A DNA stretch of 64,000 bases from Liolophura sinensis (Eukaryota > Mollusca > Polyplacophora > Chitonida > Chitonidae), in the NCBI RefSeq assembly GCF_032854445.1, contig NC_088306.1:11837386-11901385 (forward strand). Direction: 5' to 3'. This document shows, in pieces, positions 59,801 through 64,000 of this stretch. The stretch's first letter is position 1, and each line of letters begins with the position of its first letter. Under the pieces are notes generated by a model that was not told where the DNA came from, did not search any database, and saw nothing but the letters and a program-made list of their open reading frames with translations. The translations under genes and the position numbers were made by a program.

Positions 59801-62800
59801 GAGTACGGCGTAAAACACCAATCAAATAAATAAATAAATATATTTTGAAAATATCATGATTTTGCCAACTTGAAAAATTTTTAGCAATGTTTGTAGACCT
59901 TCACAGTCTTGTGTGTATAGCATGATGTCATACATTGTGTCTTACTACTGGATTAAATTAATGTTGTCAGTCAAATGCTTTGCTCTTGCCAGCTGATCAG
60001 GGCAGTGTGTTGATAAAATGTACAAACATAAAAATTATATTATGTTATCTTGAAGTTGATCCTACTTAAGTTTGGATATTGAATAATTTGTGACAGATTA
60101 GAACCAGTCAGAACAAGGTGTATTTCCTATGTTTGTTGCCATTTATTTCGTAGCAGACACTGTGAGTGCGGGGTCCACTGAGTGTAACACAGGTGTGTTG
60201 GGCAGACAGAGCTTACAGGTGATAGAGGGAACAGTTAATGTTGGTCAACCAAACTCAAAGCTGAGAGAAAGCAAAGGTTAGTTTGGGTTATTTCATGTTG
60301 ACTCGTTTTGAAAACCCATTGCAGTTAGGTTTTGAGGATGACAAGAGTTGAAGTATAACACTTCTGATTTGTGTTGTATTCAGTTCCAGAAGCTGTCAGT
60401 ATAGGATCCCCCTGGTACTCCAGCATCTGGAGCAGACAGAATGTACCAGCCACAGATCGGACAAGTAAGGCAGATCAGCCAGGCCCCTGTCAGACAGAAG
60501 TTAAAGGTAGTTGTGAGAGTAATGTATGGCTGAGAATGGTTAATAATGCTCATATATTTCCGGTGACATTCTCCCAACTTCCAGGGCTTGTGGGTGGAGG
60601 AAGGCCTGATTATAGAAGGGCTGGGACTGAAAATAATTCTTGCTTTTCCTATCTGATATTTGATTTTTGCTTTATAAAATTTCCCCATTAATTGGGGAAT
60701 GCAAGGAATGGAATAAAGATATGGATGTATTATTGTCAGTTTGGAAAGTATACCCTTTAAACATAAAGTGAACTTTATATTTTGTGAAATACTTTTCTGT
60801 ACATTAATTGGCCTGTGACCATACATAACATATCTGTGACCATACATAATATATCTGTGACCATACATAATATATCTGTGACCATACATAATATATCTGT
60901 GACCATACATAATATATCTGTGACCATACATAATATATCTGTGACCATACATAATATATCTGTTGCCTCAGAATGTGTTAACTCGACATCAGCACAGTGG
61001 AACAACAATAGCTCAGGCGGACAGAACGTGAAAGAAATCGATAAAACAGTGGAGACTAGTCAAGCAGTACTGAGACAGGGAGAAAGTAAAGGTCAGCCCG
61101 GGCTAACTGGATTACATTAATGTAATAAATCAGATACTTGTCTGTTTTCAGCCAATCAGGGCAGTGTGTGGTAAAGCATTTAGTGAAGAGAAATACACAG
61201 TCTCTAAAATCTTTGGTGTTGTTAGCCAGAGAAATAAAAATTGAATTGTAAAGTTTAAGTTTCTGTTAAGGTTTAGTTATGTGTATGTAATATGAATAAT
61301 CTGTTGCACCCAGGGAAGCGTTGCCCTTTTGGGGACGTGTATAGACATCGATCGCGAATTCATACTTACATATTGCAATTTATTTTGTAGCAGACACTGT
61401 CAGTGTGGGGCCCACTGAGTGTAGCACAGGTGTGTTGGGCAGGCAGAGCTTACAGGTGATGGAGGGAACAGCTAATGTTGGTCAACCGGACACAAAGCTG
61501 AGAGAAAGCAAAGGTTGGTTCAGGTTAATATGAATGCTGTGGTGGATGCTGTGTTAATATATATTTGCCTGCGGCTTGTCAGTGCAGTTTATGCACCCTT
61601 TTTAATTTGATTTTGAAGAAAAAAACTTGGTTGGCCAACTTCCAGGCTTCACAAAAAGTATAATTGTATAAGTCTGTACAGAATAACGCCTTCAGAATTG
61701 CTTGAATAAACACCTTTATAAGCAAGCAAACATTGCACAGCTTTGCAAAAAAAGTTGAAGAATTACAGTCGCTGTTCTGTATGACCTAATTGTTGGCATT
61801 TTCATTTTCAGTTTTACCTTAAAGTTTTTATTTTTTTGCTGATTAGACAATAACATTTTATAAGAAGAGAATTAAAAGTCAAATAAGTGGGTATTTATTT
61901 TGTGTGACAACAGACATAGTGGGATACAAAGTAATTCAGGCATATTCAGTGGGTATAAGTTGCGAGAAATCTAGATAACAGATATTGTCAGTAATCTCAA
62001 CCTAAGAAAAATTAAAGGTAGAGAAATTAAAGGTACATGGTTTGATTATCCATGTTGAAAAAGGTTTGGTAAAAACATGCATGATAATAACTTTGAATAG
62101 ATCTAGTGAAACCGCTGAAGTGCAGTTCGTACATTTCCGGTAGAAGTCTTCTTCTCAGAAGGTAGCGAACAGTACAGTTCGTTTTCCGCTTGACGATCAG
62201 GAAACCAGAATGTTGGACGTAGGTTCCGAGTTTACATGAACAAGCCGGCAGTTTTAACAACTCTCACTGGCTGAGAGGCAACAATCCCCTGCCCCCAGCA
62301 TAAATTACAGGGTGGTAAAGATGGAGAATGTGATGAACTCAGCGATTTATGCCAGCTTTGTCGTTTTCAGGCTTTTCGTGTTTGGCGGGGAAAAATCGTA
62401 AAATTATGCAGGAGGCACCACCAGATAGAAAAAAATGTGCTTTTTTCATCCCAGAATGTCATTTTTTAAAGTTTTCTTTTCTTCTAAAAATAATAACAGG
62501 TGAAAAATTTTAGCATTCTTTAATTTGACTTATTCTGTTTGTAGAAGATGGCAGTACAGGATCCCACTGGTACTCCAGCATCTGGAGCAGACAAAATGTA
62601 CCCACTGTACAATCCACAGATAGAACAGTTAAGACTGATCAGTCAGGTCCAAGTCAGGCAGATGTTAAAGGTAAAGTTTTAAGAGTAATGAATAGTTAAT
62701 AATACTCATATATTTCCCGTGACATTTCCCCATTTTCCACGGCTTGTGGAGTGAGGAAGGGCTAATTGTAGAAGGGCTGGTTAGGTCCAAGTCAGGCAGA

Positions 62801-63566
62801 TGGTGGGTTTTCATAATTATATGTCATTAAAGCTTGTCATATTTCCAATCAGGTACATCCTTCATTTTTTGACCGCTTTGGTAGTCCAATGATTTGAGTG
62901 TCCGTCTCGAAGTTGAGAGACCCTGGGATCAAACCCGGGCCGGGTCATAGCAAAGACTTTAAAAATGGTAATTCCTGCTGCTTTGAGTGGCAGGAAGTTA
63001 GAGCAAGGAAACATGACTGATTGGTCCGGTGTCAGTGTAATGTGGCTGGGTGGGGCGTCATGTCTGGTGTCTTCGGCATGATACTTCAGTGGCGGCAGCA
63101 CTTAGGAGGCATGGCACAAGAGGGCACAGTATATATACACACGCCTAATGACTCCTTGTCATCATATGACTGAAAAAATGTCAAGTACGACTTTAAACCC
63201 CAAGCGTACATACATACATGTACATCCATCATTTTCTTGGCAAACAACAAGGAATTTAGTTTTCAAAGTTCAAAGGACAAGTGTAACATGTTTTAATCAC
63301 ATGCTGTTCATTTTGTTTGGATTTCTGATATTTTGTTTTATATGCATATATGGATATTTAATACAGAAGAGCATGAAAAATTCTCCAGTATGCTGTTAAG
63401 ACAACTTTCAAATAATTAAATAAAGTGGCTTTTTCCTTTGTTTTAGAATCTGGCAGTATGGGACCTACTCGGTGTAATCCAGGTATGGTGGGTGGGCAGA
63501 ATTTACAAGTGAAAGATGAAACTGTTGATAGTTGTCAACAGGGCCCAAGGCAGGAGGAAATTAAAG
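47728..63566 (+). CDS. Repeat-exon gene: at least 19 duplicated phase-1 exons, unknown protein
   Basis: Exons of 111-126 bp, almost all multiples of 3, begin with two bases (AA, CA or GA) after AG and end with one G before GT, so splice phase is 1-1 throughout. Each encodes a 37-42 residue repeat. The consensus begins E/A-x-x-S-x-G, has a central [SGV]-[RG]-[QG] core (WSRQ in type A, GGQ in B, LGRQ in C) and ends x-Q-G-E-x-K-G at the junction. The repeats are hydrophilic, rich in S, G, T, Q and D, with no signal or membrane segment; they look extended or disordered. No start or stop exon was identified, so 5' exons may lie left of 47728 and the gene probably continues past 64000. I recognise no family. 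Alternative exon use is likely because every intact exon is frame-neutral. Exons 5, 12 and one near 61914 are damaged. Confidence 0.75.
48677..48853 (-). CDS. Possible first exon or transposon-derived fragment
   Basis: An ATG opens 58-59 codons (MESGYAQVNKLPYQSAPIVD onward, then an acidic SDSEFSDLEIVQAF) up to ACTG|gtaagt on the minus strand. Codon usage looks protein-like, but no downstream exon was found, so it may be a decayed element inside the intron. Confidence 0.25.
49436..49760 (+). repeat. GATGGTTGGGTGGG minisatellite
   Basis: Variable 11-16 bp G/T-rich units. It yields a proline/histidine frame on the minus strand that is not a gene. Confidence 0.9.
50019..50335 (+). mobile_element. 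SINE-4, tRNA-headed
   Basis: The head is CCCTGTGGTTTAGTGGTTAG...GGTTCAAACCTGGTC. The 3' end has GGCTTTAAACGACAGTCATT with ATTCAATCAATC repeats. Confidence 0.6.
50411..50657 (+). mobile_element. SINE-1 inserted at the exon 2 acceptor
   Basis: The 13-bp duplication CATCTTTTGTTTC flanks it (50398-50410 and 50658-50670). The right copy is followed directly by AG and exon 2, so the insertion point was two bases before the exon boundary. The duplication restored the pyrimidine tract. Confidence 0.9.
50673..50789 (+). CDS. Repeat exon 2 (diverged, B-like)
   Basis: 117 bp; tttcag acceptor regenerated by the SINE duplication, AGTG|gttagt donor. Reads SVGSSPDNPTVSGVDNLERS and ends QGEIIS. Confidence 0.65.
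50931..50967 (+). mobile_element. SINE-1 head fragment
   Basis: GGGGGCCTCTGTGGCTCAGT and the A box only, ending after GCTAGCG. Confidence 0.8.
51101..51292 (+). mobile_element. SINE-1 with internal deletion and duplication ATGAAATTTCA
   Basis: Flanked by ATGAAATTTCA at 51090-51100 and 51293-51303. The B-box region is lost between GAGCCTGGAG and CCTGGTCTG. Confidence 0.9.
51700..51780 (-). mobile_element. SINE-1, 5'-truncated
   Basis: Tail and first part of the core only. Confidence 0.85.
52301..52411 (+). CDS. Repeat exon 3 (type A)
   Basis: 111 bp; cctatttcag acceptor, AAAG|gtgagt donor. Core RWYSSIWSRQKATDRTVKAD; the shortest member. Confidence 0.75.
52682..52918 (-). mobile_element. SINE-3, minus orientation
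   Basis: The reverse complement carries the tRNA-like head (GGTTAGAACATCTGCTTC, B box GGGATCAAACCCGGG) and the SINE-3 body. Confidence 0.8.
53358..53480 (+). CDS. Repeat exon 4 (type B)
   Basis: 123 bp; gttacctcag acceptor, AAAG|gtaagt donor. Reads SVPWSISNSRGQTLPSRDET and ends RQGESK. Confidence 0.75.
53614..53775 (-). mobile_element. SINE-1 head half, tail missing
   Basis: Minus-strand copy carrying A and B boxes and the start of the core, but no tail. Confidence 0.85.
53900..53987 (+). pseudogene. Repeat exon 5 (type A), 5' half before the piggyBac insertion
   Basis: The acceptor gtctcag and frame are intact: YRWYPRVWSRQNVHTEQATD. The TTAA of codons GTT AAG is the target of the element; reading on meets a stop (TAA) within 20 bases of the insertion. 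The 3' half is at 55137-55179. Confidence 0.8.
53988..55136 (-). mobile_element. piggyBac-type element, internally deleted, in exon 5
   Basis: 1149 bp bounded by the inverted repeat CCCTTTCCATGC and by duplicated TTAA (53984-53987, 55137-55140), the hallmark of piggyBac. The minus strand encodes only an N-terminal transposase-like part. Outside the 12-bp repeat the two ends differ. Probably non-autonomous. Confidence 0.9.
54353..54895 (-). pseudogene. piggyBac transposase N-terminal remnant
   Basis: After the start the frame reads RQRYSAEQACSIISDWLDDD, then a long Asp/Glu/Ser region (EYDSEDSLGSNDSANSD), typical of the acidic N-termini of piggyBac transposases. The catalytic DDD region is absent; after about residue 105 the frame runs into unrelated sequence and ends at 180 residues. 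Confidence 0.6.
55137..55179 (+). pseudogene. Repeat exon 5, 3' half after the piggyBac insertion
   Basis: Starts with the second TTAA, continues TDLPTLNQGEIK in the family frame and ends AAAG|gtgggt. The split point corresponds exactly to the first half. Confidence 0.8.
55417..55536 (+). CDS. Repeat exon 6 (type B)
   Basis: 120 bp; tctcttcag acceptor, AACG|gtcagt donor. Core SRPWDKNNSSRQNLPVTDTA. The end (RRNTEAN) departs from QGESK. Confidence 0.75.
55718..55834 (+). CDS. Repeat exon 7 (type A)
   Basis: 117 bp; gttccag acceptor, GGAG|gtgggt donor. Core SPWYSSIWSRQNVPATDRT, almost identical to exon 15. Confidence 0.8.
55945..56093 (+). mobile_element. SINE-1, 5'-truncated, core partly deleted
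   Basis: Begins at GGCTTCCTCTCTGGC; part of the core (ATGCTGGCCGCCGTCG) is missing before the tail. Confidence 0.85.
56246..56365 (+). CDS. Repeat exon 8 (type B)
   Basis: 120 bp; ttacattcag acceptor, AAAG|gtcagt donor. Core SAPWNKNNSGGRYSQVIDKA, ending RQGESK. Confidence 0.8.
56681..56803 (+). CDS. Repeat exon 9 (type C)
   Basis: 123 bp; ttttgtag acceptor, AAAG|gttagt donor. Core STECNTGVLGRQSLQVMEGT; closest to exons 14 and 17. Confidence 0.8.
56869..56966. mobile_element. Small inverted-repeat element in intron 9
   Basis: Arms GGTGTTTGTTGTGTAACGCG and, inverted, CGGGTTACACAACAAACACC; 98 bp. A shortened arm copy (TGTTGTGTAACCCGATA) lies inside. Confidence 0.65.
57446..57571 (+). CDS. Repeat exon 10 (type A)
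   Basis: 126 bp; tgatctag acceptor, GAAG|gtgagt donor. Core YHWYPRAWSRQNVHTAPATD, ending NQGESE. Its donor region is the seed of the minisatellite that follows. Confidence 0.75.
57553..58298 (+). repeat. 38-bp minisatellite made from the exon 10 donor
   Basis: About 19-20 units of GGAGAAAGTGAAGGTGAGTT plus TTGATGGCTGTGGATGAG, at an exact 38-bp period (for example 57591, 57629, 57667). Every unit contains the end of exon 10 and a GAAG|gtgagt-like donor. The minus-strand open frame is only a repeat by-product. Confidence 0.95.
58582..58704 (+). CDS. Repeat exon 11 (type B)
   Basis: 123 bp; gctactttag acceptor, AAAG|gtcagt donor. Core STPCYKTKVSGGQTSPLTDR; the usual Trp is Cys here. Confidence 0.75.
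59008..59126 (+). pseudogene. Repeat exon 12 (type C), frameshifted
   Basis: 119 bp instead of 120-123. SSQCNTPVWGRQGLQVMEGT is intact, but one base is missing around 59100 relative to exons 9, 14 and 17, giving an in-exon TGA. The base before the donor is T (AAAT|gttagt) where all intact members have G. Confidence 0.7.
59254..59376 (+). CDS. Repeat exon 13 (type A)
   Basis: 123 bp; ttcgtttcag acceptor, AAAG|gtgagg donor. Core GYGWYPRVWSRQNLHTGQVT, ending RKGEVK. Confidence 0.75.
59575..59838 (+). mobile_element. SINE-1, full length, duplication TATATTTTG
   Basis: Flanked by TATATTTTG at 59566-59574 and 59839-59847. It lies in the intron where a type B exon would be expected. Confidence 0.9.
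60154..60276 (+). CDS. Repeat exon 14 (type C)
   Basis: 123 bp; atttcgtag acceptor, AAAG|gttagt donor. Core STECNTGVLGRQSLQVIEGT. Confidence 0.8.
60390..60506 (+). CDS. Repeat exon 15 (type A)
   Basis: 117 bp; cagttccag acceptor, AAAG|gtagtt donor (weaker than its sisters). Core SPWYSSIWSRQNVPATDRT as in exon 7. Confidence 0.75.
60815..60960 (+). repeat. 21-bp minisatellite at the exon 16 acceptor
   Basis: Seven units of CATATCTGTGACCATACATAA/T at a 21-bp period, ending about 11 bases before exon 16. Open frames on both strands are repeat by-products. Confidence 0.95.
60972..61091 (+). CDS. Repeat exon 16 (type B)
   Basis: 120 bp; gttgcctcag acceptor, AAAG|gtcagc donor. Core SAQWNNNSSGGQNVKEIDKT, ending RQGESK. 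Confidence 0.8.
61391..61513 (+). CDS. Repeat exon 17 (type C)
   Basis: 123 bp; ttttgtag acceptor, AAAG|gttggt donor. Core PTECSTGVLGRQSLQVMEGT. Confidence 0.8.
61583..61775 (+). repeat. Unclassified ~190-bp interspersed repeat, copy 3
   Basis: Matches 40578-40760 and the reverse of 41995-42215. Confidence 0.65.
61914..62017 (+). pseudogene. Decayed repeat exon between 17 and 18
   Basis: An acceptor (acaacag), GGCATATTCAGTGGG-like core and AAAAATTAAAG|gtagag end resemble the family, but the 104-bp length breaks phase and an early TAG/TAA stop appears. A second AAAG|gt follows at 62032. Confidence 0.4.
62545..62670 (+). CDS. Repeat exon 18 (type A)
   Basis: 126 bp; gtttgtag acceptor, AAAG|gtaaag donor. 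Core SHWYSSIWSRQNVPTVQSTD. Confidence 0.8.
62872..63225 (+). mobile_element. SINE-3, full length
   Basis: tRNA-like head with B box GGGATCAAACCCGGG, the body shared with 33801-34045 and 52682-52918, and the tail CTTTAAACCCCAAGCGTAC with CATA repeats. Confidence 0.8.
63447..63566 (+). CDS. Repeat exon 19 (C/B intermediate)
   Basis: 120 bp; tgttttag acceptor, AAAG|gtaagt donor. Reads MGPTRCNPGMVGGQNLQVKD, combining the C-type Cys with the B-type GGQ. Confidence 0.75.
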
Positions 63567-63925
63567 GTAAGTCTTAATGATGTGGGATGTAAGGTTGCTG
63601 TGTGTCAGATATGCCCTGTGCTTTCCGGGTAATAGTGCAACACAGGCTTGTTTTTTTTTTTTTTAAATTAAAAAAATTATTGTTGAGAGTAACGTTGCTC
63701 TACCACAAAAGTAAGGTGGGTTTGTAGAGAATTTTTAAAACATTGTGGCTTATGAAAAAGAATTGGATTTGAAATAAATTAACATTTATGGAGAAATCAA
63801 GGAACTATTTTTTTTATGATTGAATCGGGTTACGCCAACAAAAATATTTGTTAAAGTTGCCTGGTACAATGATTGAAGTGCCAACCCACCTGTTCTCTTT
63901 TACAGTTTTAATATAATTTTGCTTA

Positions 63926-64000
63926 CGTGGAAAGGTCTGGCAGCAACCTGTGGATATTCGTGGGTTTCCCCCGGGCTTTACCTGGTTTCCTCCCACCATA
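63926..64000 (+). mobile_element. SINE-1 running off the window
   Basis: Starts at TACGTGGAAAGGTCTGG; the core continues to the window end. Confidence 0.85.

Noticed and set aside
60380-60952. 190-residue minus-strand frame with YGHRYIM repeats
   Set aside because: Product of the 21-bp minisatellite and antisense of exon 15.

Overview
The window is eukaryotic, AT-rich, intron-rich and full of retroposons. The best clue to origin is a tRNA-derived SINE with a conserved core, reading about TTCCTCCCACCATAATGCTG and then GTGAAATATTCTTGAGTACG. It occurs more than 20 times and ends in (AAAT)n or oligo-A. I know this core as widespread in molluscs and other lophotrochozoans (it resembles the Nin-DC type; the name needs checking). 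Several other tRNA-headed SINEs share a molluscan-type tail. I therefore infer a lophotrochozoan invertebrate, most likely a mollusc. No prokaryotic, viral or CRISPR features were seen.

Layout. (1) 1-6.5 kb holds exon fragments of one or two + strand genes (1-111 with two candidate last exons, and 3194-3282), SINEs and a small inverted-repeat element. (2) 6,564-30,708 is a direct tandem duplication of a ~12.05 kb unit. Each unit carries the same six minus-strand coding exons, a LINE reverse-transcriptase fragment and the same SINEs. A seventh, 5'-most exon encoding a signal-peptide-like start (31,903-31,958) lies just outside the duplication, on the copy 2 side. Copy 2 can therefore make a ~454-residue secreted protein. 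Copy 1 lacks this exon and has a one-base deletion in exon B, so it looks like a pseudogene. (3) 31-44 kb is mainly repeat-bearing DNA with MITE-like elements and no convincing gene. (4) 44.7-47.1 kb is a satellite of short AGTGTCACA-type units with an 88-bp higher-order period. It is interrupted by a young SINE and by a U6 snRNA-SINE chimera.

(5) 47.7-63.6 kb is the most unusual part. It is one + strand gene region made of at least 19 recognisable tandemly duplicated exons of 111-126 bp, nearly all with splice phase 1-1, each encoding a 37-42 residue repeat with a G/S-R/G-Q core. Three exon subtypes (A with W-S-R-Q, B with PWNKNNSGGQ-like, C with TECNTGVLGRQ-like) recur as A-B-C triplets. 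Both gene ends lie outside what I can define. The array is being reshaped by a piggyBac-type element inserted at TTAA inside exon 5, a SINE inserted two bases before the exon 2 boundary, a 38-bp minisatellite that copies the exon 10 splice donor about 20 times, a 21-bp minisatellite at the exon 16 acceptor, and at least two decayed exons. Because the intact exons are phase-symmetric, each can be skipped or duplicated without changing frame.

All exon models come from reading splice consensus, phase agreement between exons and comparison of paralogous copies within the window. No database or transcript was consulted.
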